From NCBI RefSeq assembly GCF_000429065.1, contig NZ_AUBD01000001.1, positions 186,001-250,000 on the forward strand: a DNA stretch of 64,000 nt. The letters are read 5' to 3'. Below are positions 48,495 to 58,191 of this stretch, piece by piece (within the stretch, counting starts at the first letter, position 1; every line of letters starts with the position of its first letter). This DNA comes from Silanimonas lenta DSM 16282 (GTDB lineage Bacteria > Pseudomonadota > Gammaproteobacteria > Xanthomonadales > Xanthomonadaceae). The notes beneath the pieces are model-generated. The model worked only from the letters and a program-made list of their open reading frames with translations, made no database searches and was not told where the DNA came from. The position numbers and the translations under genes are program-made.

Positions 48495-50483
48495 TTACCA
48501 GTGCACGCCGCGCATCAGTGCAGCGAAGGCAATCTGTTCGTTGGTCGGCTTCTCGCCCTCGCGCACGCCCTTGATGCCCTTGGCCGCCGCCGAGTCCGGG
48601 AACAGCTCGTAGGCGGTATTCATCACGATCTCATAGGCCTTGGGCGCCACGGCATTGAGCACCGCGGCGAAGATGCCGAGCCGCGTGGCTACCCGGCTGG
48701 GCCGATCGATGATGGCCTGGACGATGAGGTCGGCAGCCTCCTCCGGCGAGAGCGTCGGCACCGAGTCGTATACCTTGGTCGGCGCGATCATCGGGGTCTT
48801 CACCAGCGGCATGTTGATGGTGGTGAAAGCGATGTTCTTGTTCGACAGCTCGCCCTGGGCACAGCGGCTGAAGGCATCGAGCGCCGCCTTCGAGGCCACG
48901 TAGGCAGAGAAGCGCGGCGAGTTCGCCAGCACGCCGATCGAGGAGATGTTGATGATGTGCCCGCCGCGGCGCTCGATCATCGACGGCAGCACGTTCATGA
49001 TCAGGCGCAGGCTGCCGAAGTAGTTGAGCTGCATGGTCCGCTCGAAGTCGTGGAAGCGGTCGAAGCTGAGCTCGATCGAGCGGCGGATCGAACGGCCGGC
49101 GTTGTTGACGAGGATGTCCACCGGGCCGATCTCGGCCTGGATGGTCTGGATGAGCTGGTCGCAGCTGGCGTAGTCGGTGAGGTCGGCGGTGTAGGCGAAG
49201 CACTGCCCGCCCTTGGCCCGGATCTCGTCGCGGGCCTTGAACAGCTCTTCCTCGCCGCGGGCGCAGATCACCACCCGGGCGCCGGCCTCGGCGATCTTGT
49301 GCGCGGCGGCAAGCCCGATGCCCGAGGAACCGCCGGTGATGAGCACCACCCGGCCCTCGACCTTGCCGCGCAGCGAGCGGTCGACGAACAGGTCGGGGTC
49401 GAGATGGCGTTCCCAGTAGTCCCACAGGCGCCAGGCGTAGTCCTCGAGTTTCGGCACGGCAATGCCGCTGCCCTTCAGGGCGCGCTCCACCTCGCGGGTA
49501 TCGAAGCGGGTGGGATAGGTGATGTAGCCCAGCGCCTGCTCCGGGATCCGCAGGTCGCGCAGCACCGCGCGGGTGAAGCGCTGCACCGGCGGCAGGTTCC
49601 TGATCGCGCTGCGGATGTAGCCCGGCACCACGGCGAACATCCTGGCGTCGATGCGCATGCTCATCTCGGGGGCATGGGCGGCGCGGGCGAACAGGTTCAT
49701 CACCTCGCCGATGCGCATCGGCTCCGGGTCGACGAGGTGGAAGCATTTGCCGTCCAGCCCCCGCTTGTGGGCGATGTGGTCCATGGCATCGACCACGAAG
49801 TCCACCGGCACCAGGTTGATCCTGCCGCCCTCGATGCCCAGGGTGGGCATCCACTGCGGCAGGGTCTTGCGGATCTTCTTGATCAGGGTGAAGAGATAGT
49901 AGGGGCCGTCGATCTTGTCGATCTCGCCGGTCTTGCTGTGGCCGATGACCACGCCCGGGCGGTAGATGCGGAAGGGCACCGGGCAGCCCGTGCGCACCAG
50001 CCCTTCCGACTCGTGCTTGGTGCGGAAATAGGGGTCGTTCAGCCCCTCTGCCTCCTCGAACATGTCCTCGCGGAATACACCGGGGTAGAGGCCGGCCGCG
50101 GCAATCGAGCTGGTGTGGTGGAAGCACTGCGCCTTCACCGCGCCGGCGAACTCCATCGCGTACCTCGTGCCCTCGACATTGGCGATGCGCTGCGATTCGG
50201 CATCGGCGGTGAGGTCGTAGATGGCGGCGAGGTGGAAGACGTGCTTCACCTTGCCGGTAAGCGCCTTGAGCTGGGCGGCCGTGAGGCCGAGCTTCGGCCT
50301 GGCAAGGTCGCCGACCACCGGGAGCACCCGCTTCGGGTCCCAGCCCATGCGCGCCGCCGTCTCGTTGAACTTCTTCTGCGAGCCCTTGCGCACCAGCACG
50401 TGCACGGTGCCCCGGCGCTGCAGCAGCTTGCTGACCAGGAATCGGCCGATGAAACCGGTGCCGCCGGTCACGAAGTAGGTCAT
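48495..50483 (-). CDS. two-domain SDR fatty acyl-CoA / fatty aldehyde reductase
   Basis: 662 residues, matching the long Marinobacter-type alcohol-forming reductases that turn acyl-CoA or fatty aldehyde into fatty alcohol with NADPH. The N-terminal extended SDR has TGGTGFIG (residues 6-13), FHLAAIYDL, HHTSSIAAAGLYPGVFREDM, the YFRTK (YxxxK) catalytic motif and FRIYRPGVVIGHSKTGE. The C-terminal classical SDR (from about residue 370) has TGGSSGIG, VNNAGRSIRRSIELSFDRFHDFERTMQLNYFGS, NISSIGVL and YVASK, plus NMPLVKTPMIAPTKVYDSVPTL. Both halves keep cofactor and catalytic motifs. It is divergent from an acyl-CoA-binding protein gene, with a long inverted repeat in between. Function is assigned by strong remembered similarity over the full length. 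Confidence 0.87.
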   Translation of the reverse strand: MTYFVTGGTGFIGRFLVSKLLQRRGTVHVLVRKGSQKKFNETAARMGWDPKRVLPVVGDLARPKLGLTAAQLKALTGKVKHVFHLAAIYDLTADAESQRIANVEGTRYAMEFAGAVKAQCFHHTSSIAAAGLYPGVFREDMFEEAEGLNDPYFRTKHESEGLVRTGCPVPFRIYRPGVVIGHSKTGEIDKIDGPYYLFTLIKKIRKTLPQWMPTLGIEGGRINLVPVDFVVDAMDHIAHKRGLDGKCFHLVDPEPMRIGEVMNLFARAAHAPEMSMRIDARMFAVVPGYIRSAIRNLPPVQRFTRAVLRDLRIPEQALGYITYPTRFDTREVERALKGSGIAVPKLEDYAWRLWDYWERHLDPDLFVDRSLRGKVEGRVVLITGGSSGIGLAAAHKIAEAGARVVICARGEEELFKARDEIRAKGGQCFAYTADLTDYASCDQLIQTIQAEIGPVDILVNNAGRSIRRSIELSFDRFHDFERTMQLNYFGSLRLIMNVLPSMIERRGGHIINISSIGVLANSPRFSAYVASKAALDAFSRCAQGELSNKNIAFTTINMPLVKTPMIAPTKVYDSVPTLSPEEAADLIVQAIIDRPSRVATRLGIFAAVLNAVAPKAYEIVMNTAYELFPDSAAAKGIKGVREGEKPTNEQIAFAALMRGVHW

Positions 50484-50521
50484 GTCGCAGTCTCCCCAGA
50501 TCGACGTTGGACGGCCGCTTC

Positions 50522-50546
50522 GCCACGAGCCGCGCGGCCTCGTGGC
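50522..50546. promoter_or_regulatory. inverted repeat in the reductase/ACBP divergent spacer
   Basis: Arms GCCACGAG (50522-50529) and CTCGTGGC (50539-50546) flank CCGCGCGGC, itself nearly palindromic. It lies 39 bases upstream of the reductase ATG and 44 upstream of the ACBP -35. It could be an operator for the TetR gene downstream of ACBP or a hairpin in the reductase leader. Confidence 0.45.
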
Positions 50547-50589
50547 TACGGTGCCAGAGGCCCACGGCACTGACAATCGCATCCGCGCG

Positions 50590-50618
50590 TTGACCGCCCC
50601 GGAGGCACATGCTATCCA
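50590..50618 (+). promoter_or_regulatory. predicted promoter of the acyl-CoA-binding protein gene
   Basis: TTGACC (50590-50595), 17-base spacer, TATCCA (50613-50618). Transcription would start about 23 bases before the ACBP ATG at 50648, with AGGA in the leader as ribosome site. Confidence 0.5.
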
Positions 50619-50647
50619 GAGCGCGACGTTCTTCCAGGATGCCCGCG

Positions 50648-50905
50648 ATGGCCGACCTCAAGACCCAGTTCGAACAGGCCAAGGAAGCCGTGATGGCCCT
50701 GGCCGAGCGCCCCGACAACGACACCCTGCTGCGCCTGTACGCCCTCTACAAGCAGGGCTCGGAGGGCGACGTCAATGGCGCCCGCCCCGGCTTCTTCGAT
50801 TTCGTCGGCAATGCCAAGTACGAGGCCTGGGAGAAGCTCAAGGGCATGAGCCGCGAGGAGGCGATGCAGAAGTACGTCGACCTCGTGAAGAAGCTGACCG
50901 CCTGA
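50648..50905 (+). CDS. acyl-CoA-binding protein
   Basis: 85-residue four-helix ACBP that carries long-chain acyl-CoA esters in the cytoplasm. The family pattern is complete: MADLKTQFEQAKEAVMALAERPDNDTLLRLYALYKQGSEGDV, ARPGFFDFVGNAKYEAWEKLKGMSREEAMQKYVDLV, including the Tyr and Lys residues that hold the CoA. ATG 50639 is an alternative start. ACBPs are uncommon in bacteria relative to eukaryotes. Its divergent pairing with the acyl-CoA reductase suggests it delivers substrate to that enzyme. Confidence 0.93.
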   Translation: MADLKTQFEQAKEAVMALAERPDNDTLLRLYALYKQGSEGDVNGARPGFFDFVGNAKYEAWEKLKGMSREEAMQKYVDLVKKLTA

Positions 50906-50924
50906 CGGCGGCGGGCTCCCGCGG

Positions 50925-51551
50925 ATGGCTCCCCAGACCCGGCAACGGATCCTCGACTGTGCCCTGGCGATGTTCAACGCCCAGGGCGAGCCGAACGTGA
51001 CCACCAACCACATCGCCGACGAGCTGGAGATCAGCCCGGGCAACCTGTACTACCACTTCCGCAACAAGGACGACATCATCGAGCAGCTGTTCGGCCGCTA
51101 CGAGGAGCGGATCGGCGCGGCGATGACGGTGCCGGACGGGCGCCTGCCCGATCTCGAGGACATCTGGCTGCAGATGCACCTCGTGTTCGAGTGCATCTGG
51201 GACTACCGCTTCCTCTACCGTGATCTCGTGGACATCCTGAGCCGCAACCGGCGCCTGCGCCTGCGCTTCGCCCGGATCCTCAAGCGCGCCACCGAGAATG
51301 CCACGACGGTGATCCGCGGCCTTGCCCAGGCCGGCATCCTCCGCGCCTCGGTGGCGGAGATGGAGGCTCTCGCCACCAACCTCCTGGTGCTGGCCACCTT
51401 CTGGCTGAACTACGCTGCGGCGCGCGGCGACCAGGACGAGGCCAGGTCGATCCGCCAGGGCATCGTCCAGGTGATGATGCTGATCTCGCCCTTCCTGCGC
51501 GACGCCGAGCGTGTCCACCTCAACACGCTGAGCCAGGCCTACGCCGACTGA
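50925..51551 (+). CDS. TetR/AcrR family transcriptional regulator
   Basis: 208 residues. HTH: TRQRILDCALAMFNAQGEPNVTTNHIADELEISPGNLYYHFRNKDDIIEQLF. The effector domain includes PDLEDIWLQMHLVFECIWDYRFLYRDLVDILSRNRRLRLRF and continues to the end (MMLISPFLRDAERVHLNTL), a layout I recall for TetR regulators beside PHA and fatty acid genes, including PhaD-type proteins. It lies 19 bases after the ACBP gene, so both are probably on one transcript, and it is the obvious candidate to control the reductase/ACBP spacer. The ligand is unknown; acyl-CoA is a reasonable guess. Confidence 0.87.
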   Translation: MAPQTRQRILDCALAMFNAQGEPNVTTNHIADELEISPGNLYYHFRNKDDIIEQLFGRYEERIGAAMTVPDGRLPDLEDIWLQMHLVFECIWDYRFLYRDLVDILSRNRRLRLRFARILKRATENATTVIRGLAQAGILRASVAEMEALATNLLVLATFWLNYAAARGDQDEARSIRQGIVQVMMLISPFLRDAERVHLNTLSQAYAD

Positions 51552-51575
51552 CCGCCGCCGGGACTGCGGCGGCGG
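51552..51575. terminator. hairpin between convergent TetR and phasin-like genes
   Basis: Perfect nine-base arms CCGCCGCCG (51552-51560) and CGGCGGCGG (51567-51575) with a six-base loop, directly after the TetR stop. There is no T-tract, so it may need Rho or may serve only as an mRNA end-stabilising stem. Confidence 0.45.
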
Positions 51576-51587
51576 CCGTGTGCCGGC

Positions 51588-52052
51588 TTACGCGGCACGC
51601 CGGCGGGCAGGAGCCGCCTTCTTCGCCGCCGGGCGGCGGGTCCGGCCCGTCTTGGCCGCTTTGCGCGGGGCCTTCGGCTTCGCCGGCCGGGCGAAGGTGG
51701 GCAGGCCGGCACGGGCAAGCAGCGGGTTGAGACGCTGGCCCAGCGCGTCGATGCCCTGCCCCGCGATCCTGCCGGCCCGATCGCCGATGGCGGCGAGTTC
51801 GCGGCGCACCGGGGCGAGGCGGCCCTCGGCCTCCCGGCGCAGCTTGCAGGCTTCCTTCTGGGCGGTGGCGACGGCGGCCTCGGCCCCGGCCTTCAGGCGC
51901 TGCGGCAGGGCGACGGCCTGGGCCGCGAGACGGCCGGCTTCGCGGCGGGTGACGATGGCCGCCCCGAGACCGGCGAGGAACAGGGTGCGGGGCGTGACGG
52001 CTTCGGGAGCGCGGCGGCGCGCCGGGGAGGTGCGGGTGCGGTTCGTGGCCAT
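51588..52052 (-). CDS. phasin-like basic protein (second granule-associated candidate)
   Basis: 154 residues from ATG 52052, of low complexity. A short basic N-terminus precedes a hydrophobic/amphipathic helix (LFLAGLGAAIVTRREAGRLAAQAVALPQRLKAG), then a long Ala/Arg/Glu helix (AAVATAQKEACKLRREAEGRLAPVRRELAAIGD) and a Lys/Ala/Pro/Arg tail (AKPKAPRKAAKTGRTRRPAAKKAAPARRRAA). The plan resembles the PhaF-type protein at 46757: granule-binding helix plus DNA-binding-like tail. The match to phasins is weaker, so a nucleoid-type basic protein is an alternative. It is divergent from the TPR gene. Confidence 0.6.
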   Translation of the reverse strand: MATNRTRTSPARRRAPEAVTPRTLFLAGLGAAIVTRREAGRLAAQAVALPQRLKAGAEAAVATAQKEACKLRREAEGRLAPVRRELAAIGDRAGRIAGQGIDALGQRLNPLLARAGLPTFARPAKPKAPRKAAKTGRTRRPAAKKAAPARRRAA

Positions 52053-52184
52053 GGGGACACCGTGGGACATCGCGCCGGGATTGGCAGCAGGGCGAGTCTC
52101 GAATCCACCCGCCGAGCTTTCACACTAGACGCGAACGCAATCTCGACGCAGGCTTCGCGCATCGTTCCGGAGGAGAGAGCGGCG

Positions 52185-53041
52185 ATGGCGGCGAAGAAGA
52201 AAGGCGGCTGGGCGGCCCTGCCGGCGAAGGCACCGAGGTTCGATTTCGGCGGCGAGGCGCTGAAGAAGCACTGGAAGGCGCTGCACGCCGGCGATGCCGA
52301 GCCCTTCCCCGATGCGAAGCGCGCCGCGGTCTTGCTGAAGGCCGCCGGCAAGGCCGCCCCGAAAGGACTCGATGCCGACGCTCTCGCCGCGGCCCTGCAG
52401 GAAGGCTGGCGCGCCTTCCACGAAGGCAGGTTCGAGGCCGCCTACGAGGCCGGCGTCGCCCTCGGGCCGGTGGGCGCCTCGCTGGCGACCAAGGCCATGG
52501 GCATCCATGCCGCCTATCTCGTCGACGACGACAAGGAACGCCTGGCGCGCTTCGAGCAGGTGGCCGCGCTGGCGGACGCCGCCATCGCCGCCCTGCCCGA
52601 CGAAGCCAACAGCCATTACCGCAAGGCCTTCGGCCTTGGCCGCTACAGCCAGGGCATCAGCATCCTTTCCGCGCTCAAGCAGGGGCTGGCGGGCAAGGTG
52701 CGCGAATGCCTGGACCGCACGCTGTCCCTCGAGCCCGGGCATGCCGAGGCACGGCTGGCACTGGCGGTGTACCACGCCGAGATCGTGTCGAAGGTGGGGG
52801 CCATGATCGCCGGCCTGACCTACGGGGCGAAGGCCAGCGAGGCGGAAAAGCAGCTGGAGGCCGCACTCGGGCGGATGCCGGAAGCACCGGTGGCCTGGCT
52901 GGAGAAGGGCAACGTCATCCTGCTGCTGCAGGGCGGGAAAGGCGAGGACGCGGCCGCCGCGGCCTACGAGAAGGCCGCCTCGCTGAAACCGCGCGATGCC
53001 ATGGAATGGCTGGATGCCCGCCATGCCGCCGGGCTGATCGA

Positions 53042-53045
<4 letters not shown>
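52185..53045 (+). CDS. TPR-like protein of unknown function
   Basis: 286 residues; ATG 52185 follows GGAGGAGAG. No signal peptide is present. The N-terminus is Lys-rich (MAAKKKGGWAALPAKAPRF), followed by a helical-repeat body: AALQEGWRAFHEGRFEAAYEAGVAL, HAAYLVDDDKERLARFEQVAALADAAIAALPDEANSHYRKAFGLGRYSQGISI, DRTLSLEPGHAEARLALAVYHAEI and EKQLEAALGRMPEAPVAWLEKGNVILLL, which read as TPR motifs. Its stop overlaps the start of the nucleotide-sugar dehydrogenase as ATGA, so translation is coupled, although its other neighbours are lipid-granule genes. Its partners are not known. Confidence 0.75.
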
Positions 53046-54328
<1,283 letters not shown>

Positions 54329-54446
54329 ACCACCCGTCAAAAAGTGTGACGGAATCATCAAAATGTCCTGCGGCCGGGGTATCGTGTCCCGGCTGACCCT
54401 CCAACGCCCCCGCCCGGTCGCATGACGCGGCCCCCTGGAGTTCCCG

Positions 54447-55454
54447 ATGCGCATCCTCATCACCGGCGCCGCCGGCTTCATCGGCTCGACGCTGGCCCAC
54501 CGCCTGCTCGACCGCGGCGACGAGGTGCTCGGCTACGACAACCTCAACGACTACTACGACGTGCGCCTGAAACAGGCGCGGCTCGACCGCCTGACACCAC
54601 GCCCGGGCTTCTCCTTCGTGAAGGCGGCGCTCGAGGACCGCGCGGCGCTCGAAGCCGCCTTCGACACGTTCAGGCCGCAGCGGGTGGTGAACCTGGCGGC
54701 CCAGGCCGGGGTGCGCTACTCGCTGGAAAACCCGCGCGCCTACGTCGATGCCAACATCGTCGGTTTTCTCAACATCCTCGAGGCCTGCCGGCACAAGGGC
54801 GTCGAGCACCTCGTCTACGCCTCCTCGAGCTCGGTCTACGGCAGCAACCGCAAGCTGCCCTTCGCGGTGGAGGACAGTGTGGACCACCCGGTGAGCCTGT
54901 ACGCCGCCAGCAAGAAGGCCAACGAGCTGATGGCGCACACCTACAGCCACCTCTTCGGCCTGCCCACCACCGGCCTGCGCTTCTTCACCGTCTACGGCCC
55001 CTGGGGTCGCCCGGACATGGCGCTGTTCCTGTTCACGAGGAAGATCCTCGCCGGCGAGCCGATCGACGTCTTCAACTACGGCAACCACAGCCGCGACTTC
55101 ACCTACATCGACGACATCGTCGAGGGCGTGGTGCGCACGCTCGACCGCGTGCCCGGCCCGGACCCCGCCTTCGACCCGATGCAGCCCACGCCGGCCAGCA
55201 GCAGCGCGCCCTACCGCGTCTACAACATCGGCAACCACACCCCGGTGAAGCTCTCGCGCTACATCGAGCTGATCGAGGAGGCCACCGGCCGCCGCGCCGA
55301 GAAGCGCCTGCTGCCGCTGCAGCCGGGCGACGTGCCCGACACCGAGGCCGATGTCTCCGCCCTGATGCGCGACACCGGCTACTCGCCCGGCACGCCGGTG
55401 GAGGTGGGGGTGAGGCGCTTCGTCGAGTGGTACCGGGATTTCTACCGGGTGTGA
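54447..55454 (+). CDS. UDP-glucuronate 4-epimerase-type NAD-dependent epimerase (CapI/LpsL-like)
   Basis: 335-residue extended SDR. The NAD loop is [35 protein letters not shown] is the signature of UDP-GlcA 4-epimerases. The catalytic set comprises SSSSVYGSN and YAASKKANE; the substrate loop is [24 protein letters not shown]. Together with the upstream dehydrogenase it should supply a galacturonate-type (or GalNAcA) donor for capsule, LPS or exopolysaccharide. The 118-base spacer before it has the inverted repeat CCGTCA...TGACGG (54334-54352) just after the dehydrogenase stop, which may be a terminator or operator stem. Confidence 0.92.
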   Translation: MRILITGAAGFIGSTLAHRLLDRGDEVLGYDNLNDYYDVRLKQARLDRLTPRPGFSFVKAALEDRAALEAAFDTFRPQRVVNLAAQAGVRYSLENPRAYVDANIVGFLNILEACRHKGVEHLVYASSSSVYGSNRKLPFAVEDSVDHPVSLYAASKKANELMAHTYSHLFGLPTTGLRFFTVYGPWGRPDMALFLFTRKILAGEPIDVFNYGNHSRDFTYIDDIVEGVVRTLDRVPGPDPAFDPMQPTPASSSAPYRVYNIGNHTPVKLSRYIELIEEATGRRAEKRLLPLQPGDVPDTEADVSALMRDTGYSPGTPVEVGVRRFVEWYRDFYRV

Positions 55455-55522
55455 AAACGCCGGCCGGCTGCAGATAACCGGGAACAGCCCGCAGGTTTCC
55501 TGAACGCCCGCCGCCCCGCGCC

Positions 55523-55552
55523 TTGAACATCCCGCCGCCGATGCCGCATACT
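55523..55552 (+). promoter_or_regulatory. predicted promoter of the L36 gene
   Basis: TTGAAC (55523-55528), 18-base spacer, CATACT (55547-55552). The start would be about 35 bases before the rpmJ ATG. No Zur-type palindrome is seen, consistent with this zinc-free L36 being constitutive here. Confidence 0.5.
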
Positions 55553-55594
55553 CGGGTGCTTTCCGCAATCCTCCCTCTCGCCCACAGGTGCCGC

Positions 55595-55720
55595 ATGAAA
55601 GTCCTTTCGTCCCTGAAGTCCGCGAAGGCCCGTCACCGCGACTGCAAGGTCGTGCGTCGCCGTGGCAAGGTCTTCGTGATCTGCAAGTCGAACCCGCGCT
55701 TCAAGGCCCGTCAGCGCTGA
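55595..55720 (+). CDS. rpmJ: 50S ribosomal protein L36 (zinc-free type)
   Basis: 41 residues, [41 protein letters not shown] in two halves around the conserved [11 protein letters not shown] ending. It lacks the CxxC zinc-ribbon pattern of the classic L36 (only two isolated Cys), so it belongs to the C-minus type (YkgO-like). Xanthomonads, as I recall, carry this type as their L36, in contrast to E. coli, where it is the Zur-controlled spare. A promoter lies upstream and a hairpin downstream, so it is probably transcribed alone. Confidence 0.95.
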   Translation: MKVLSSLKSAKARHRDCKVVRRRGKVFVICKSNPRFKARQR

Positions 55721-55741
55721 GCTACGCCCCGCCCTGCGCCT

Positions 55742-55768
55742 GCGACGCCGGCCCCGTGCCGGCGTCGC
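55742..55768 (+). terminator. hairpin terminator after rpmJ
   Basis: Perfect eleven-base arms GCGACGCCGGC (55742-55752) and GCCGGCGTCGC (55758-55768) with a five-base loop, followed by CGTTTCC. It starts 21 bases after the L36 stop. Confidence 0.65.
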
Positions 55769-55841
55769 CGTTTCCGGGGTTTGGCGAAGCCGCGCCGCAG
55801 TGCCACAATCGGCCCGCCCCTCGGCCACGGAGACCGATTCC

Positions 55842-56171
55842 ATGATGCGTACCGCCCTCATCGCCACCCTGCTGCTGCTCGGGGCCGCCGCCCCGGCCCA
55901 TGCCGACCGTCTGCTGATCGAGCGCACCCGCGCCGCCGAGGCTGCCAACCTGCCGGCCCGGGGCATGACCATGGCCCAGGTCGAGGCCCGGTTCGGCGCG
56001 CCGGCACAGAAACTGGAACCGCGCGGCGGCCAGCGCCCGCAGTGGCCGGTGATCCACCGCTGGGTCTACCCGCAGTTCACCGTCTACTTCGAGCGCGACC
56101 GCGTGGTGAACGCGGTGCTGAACCGCGCCTCCCCCAACGAGACCGGCCCGGCCCCCGTCGGCGCCCGCTGA
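55842..56171 (+). CDS. small exported protein, BamE/OmlA-like fold suspected
   Basis: 109 residues from ATG 55842. Residues 1-20 are a clear signal peptide (MMRTALIATLLLLGAAAPAHA, cleavage after AHA). The mature part includes LPARGMTMAQVEARFGAPAQKLEPRGG, followed by HRWVYPQFTVYFERDRVVNAVL. The pattern of a GMTxxxVxxxFGxP helix followed by strand-rich W-Y-F-V segments resembles SmpA/OmlA (BamE) domain proteins, but there is no lipobox. Function unknown. A strong terminator follows 20 bases later, so it is a single-gene unit. Confidence 0.72.
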   Translation: MMRTALIATLLLLGAAAPAHADRLLIERTRAAEAANLPARGMTMAQVEARFGAPAQKLEPRGGQRPQWPVIHRWVYPQFTVYFERDRVVNAVLNRASPNETGPAPVGAR

Positions 56172-56191
56172 TCGCCTGATGATGTCCTGCG

Positions 56192-56218
56192 AGGCGCGGC
56201 CCGACGCCGCGCCTTTTT
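56192..56218 (+). terminator. rho-independent terminator
   Basis: Stem GGCGCGGC (56193-56200) / GCCGCGCC (56206-56213), loop CCGAC, followed directly by TTTTT (56214-56218). It is preceded by A to pair with the T run. This is the best intrinsic terminator in the window, between the small exported protein and the agmatine deiminase. Confidence 0.85.
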
Positions 56219-56231
56219 CTTGGTGATGCCG

Positions 56232-57257
56232 ATGAGCCTCCGCTTTCCCGCCGAATGGGAACCCCAGGACGCCGTCCTGATTGCCTGGCCACATGCCGGC
56301 ACCGACTGGGCCGAACGCCTCGCGGAGGTCGAATCGACCTACGTGGCGCTCGGCGTGGCCATCACGCGCTTCCAGCGCCTCGTCATCATCGTGGCCGACG
56401 CCGCACTCGAGGCCCATGCGCGCGGTCTGCTCGCCGCGGCGGGCGCCGACCCCGCCCGCCTGCGCTTCGTTCACGCGGCCTACGACGACACCTGGCTGCG
56501 CGATTCCGGTCCGATCACGCTGCGCGAGGGCGAGGCCTTCCGCCTGCTCGATTTCCGTTTCACCGGCTGGGGCGGCAAGTACGGCGCGGCCCGGGACGAC
56601 GCGCTCATTTCACAGCTCGTCGCAGCCGGCCTGTTCACGCGCGCGAAGCACCAACGCATCGACTTCGCCCTCGAGGGCGGCGGCATCGAGACCGATGGCG
56701 CGGGCACCCTGCTCACCACCTGGCAGTGCCTGCACGAGCGCCACCCGGGGCTCACCCGCCAGGAGATCGCCTGGCAGCTGGAGAATGCCCTGCAGCAGCA
56801 GCGCGTGCTCTGGCTCGACCATGGCGCCCTCGATGGCGACGACACCGACGCCCACATCGACACCCTCGCCCGCTTCGCCGCGCGCGACGCCATCGTGTTC
56901 CAGGACTGCGACGATCCTGCCGACTCGCACTATGCCGGCCTCAAGGCCATGGCGGCGGAACTCGCTGCCCTGCGCACCACCGACAACCGGCCCTATCGCC
57001 TCTACCCGCTGCCCTGGGCACGGCCGATCATCGACGAAGGCCGCCGCCTCGCCGCCTCCTACGCGAACTTCCTGATCATCAATGGCGCGGTGCTGATGCC
57101 GGCCTATGGCGACAGGGCGGATGCCGCCGCGGCCGTAATGCTGGGCAATGCCTTCCCGAACCATGCCATCGTGCCCGTCCCCTGCCGCCCGCTGATCTGG
57201 CAGAACGGCAGCCTGCACTGCATCACCATGCAGCTGCCCGCCGGACTGCTGGCCTGA
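56232..57257 (+). CDS. aguA: agmatine deiminase
   Basis: Hydrolyses agmatine to N-carbamoylputrescine and ammonia. It has 341 residues (ATG 56232; an in-frame ATG at 56226 and a TTG at 56220 are alternatives). PAD-family motifs: RFPAEWEPQDAVLIAWPHAGTDW, the YDDTWLRDSGPI stretch with active-site Asp, FALEGGGIETDGAGTLLTTWQC with substrate Glu/Asp, DHGALDGDDTDAHIDTLARF with catalytic His, and the nucleophile Cys in NGSLHCITMQLP. It is followed after 37 bases by N-carbamoylputrescine amidase, completing the route to putrescine. No ribosome site is obvious, because the gene starts just after the terminator. Confidence 0.94.
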   Translation: MSLRFPAEWEPQDAVLIAWPHAGTDWAERLAEVESTYVALGVAITRFQRLVIIVADAALEAHARGLLAAAGADPARLRFVHAAYDDTWLRDSGPITLREGEAFRLLDFRFTGWGGKYGAARDDALISQLVAAGLFTRAKHQRIDFALEGGGIETDGAGTLLTTWQCLHERHPGLTRQEIAWQLENALQQQRVLWLDHGALDGDDTDAHIDTLARFAARDAIVFQDCDDPADSHYAGLKAMAAELAALRTTDNRPYRLYPLPWARPIIDEGRRLAASYANFLIINGAVLMPAYGDRADAAAAVMLGNAFPNHAIVPVPCRPLIWQNGSLHCITMQLPAGLLA

Positions 57258-57294
57258 TTCCGCAAGACACTCCTCCTCTCCCGCGAGCAAGCCC

Positions 57295-58179
57295 ATGAAC
57301 CGGATGCTGAAAGTCGCCCTCGTCCAGGAAATGAACCGGGGGGATGCCGAAGCCAACCTCGCCTGCATCGAGCAGCGCGTGGCGGAGGCGGCTGCCGGCG
57401 GCGCGAAGCTGGTGCTGCTGCAGGAACTGCACAACGGCCCCTATTTCTGCCAGCACCAGAGTGTCGACGAGTTCGACCGCGCCGAACCCATCCCGGGCCC
57501 CAGCACTGCGCGCCTGTCCGCGCTCGCGAAGCGGCACGGCGTGGTGCTGATCGGATCGCTGTTCGAACGCCGGGCGCCGGGCCTCGCCCACAACACGGCG
57601 GTGGTCTTCGACACCGACGGCCGCTTCGCCGGCAAGTACCGGAAGATGCACATCCCCGACGACCCGGGCTTCAACGAGAAGTTCTACTTCACCCCGGGCG
57701 ATCTTGGCTTCACCCCGATCGATACCTCGGTGGGGCGTCTTGGTGTGCTCGTCTGCTGGGACCAGTGGTACCCGGAAGCCGCCCGGCTGATGGCCCTGGC
57801 CGGCGCCGACCTGCTGCTCTACCCGACCGCGATCGGTTGGGACCCGCGCGATGCCGAGGCCGAGAAGGAGCGTCAGCGCATGGCCTGGATCCTCTCGCAC
57901 CGCGGCCACGCGGTCGCGAACGGCCTGCCGGTGCTCACCTGCAACCGGACCGGCTTCGAGGCCTCGCCCGCGGGCGGCCCGGGCATCCAGTTCTGGGGCT
58001 CCAGCGCCGTGTTCGGCCCGCAAGGCGAGGTGCTGGCCGAGGCCTCGCGCGATGCGGCCGAGGTGCTGTTCTGCGAGGTCGACCTCGCCCGCGGCGAGGC
58101 GGTGCGCCGCATCTGGCCCTTCCTGCGCGACCGCAGGATCGACGCCTACGGCGATCTCGTGAAGCGCTTCCGCGACTGA
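57295..58179 (+). CDS. aguB: N-carbamoylputrescine amidase
   Basis: Nitrilase-family amidase converting N-carbamoylputrescine to putrescine, CO2 and ammonia. It has 294 residues. The catalytic triad is visible as Glu44 (LLQELHNGPYF), Lys117 (KYRKMHIPDD) and Cys154 (VLVCWDQWYPEAAR). The PGFNEKFYFTPGDLGF and FWGSSAVFGPQGEVL stretches are specific to AguB. It runs directly after aguA on the same strand and ends 12 bases before the TraB-family gene. Confidence 0.95.
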   Translation: MNRMLKVALVQEMNRGDAEANLACIEQRVAEAAAGGAKLVLLQELHNGPYFCQHQSVDEFDRAEPIPGPSTARLSALAKRHGVVLIGSLFERRAPGLAHNTAVVFDTDGRFAGKYRKMHIPDDPGFNEKFYFTPGDLGFTPIDTSVGRLGVLVCWDQWYPEAARLMALAGADLLLYPTAIGWDPRDAEAEKERQRMAWILSHRGHAVANGLPVLTCNRTGFEASPAGGPGIQFWGSSAVFGPQGEVLAEASRDAAEVLFCEVDLARGEAVRRIWPFLRDRRIDAYGDLVKRFRD

Positions 58180-58191
58180 GCGCCGGCCGCC

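Noticed and set aside
54334-54380. Possible CRP/Clp-type site (TGTGA half) upstream of the epimerase gene.
   Set aside because: Only one half-site matches; the other half agrees at two of five positions.
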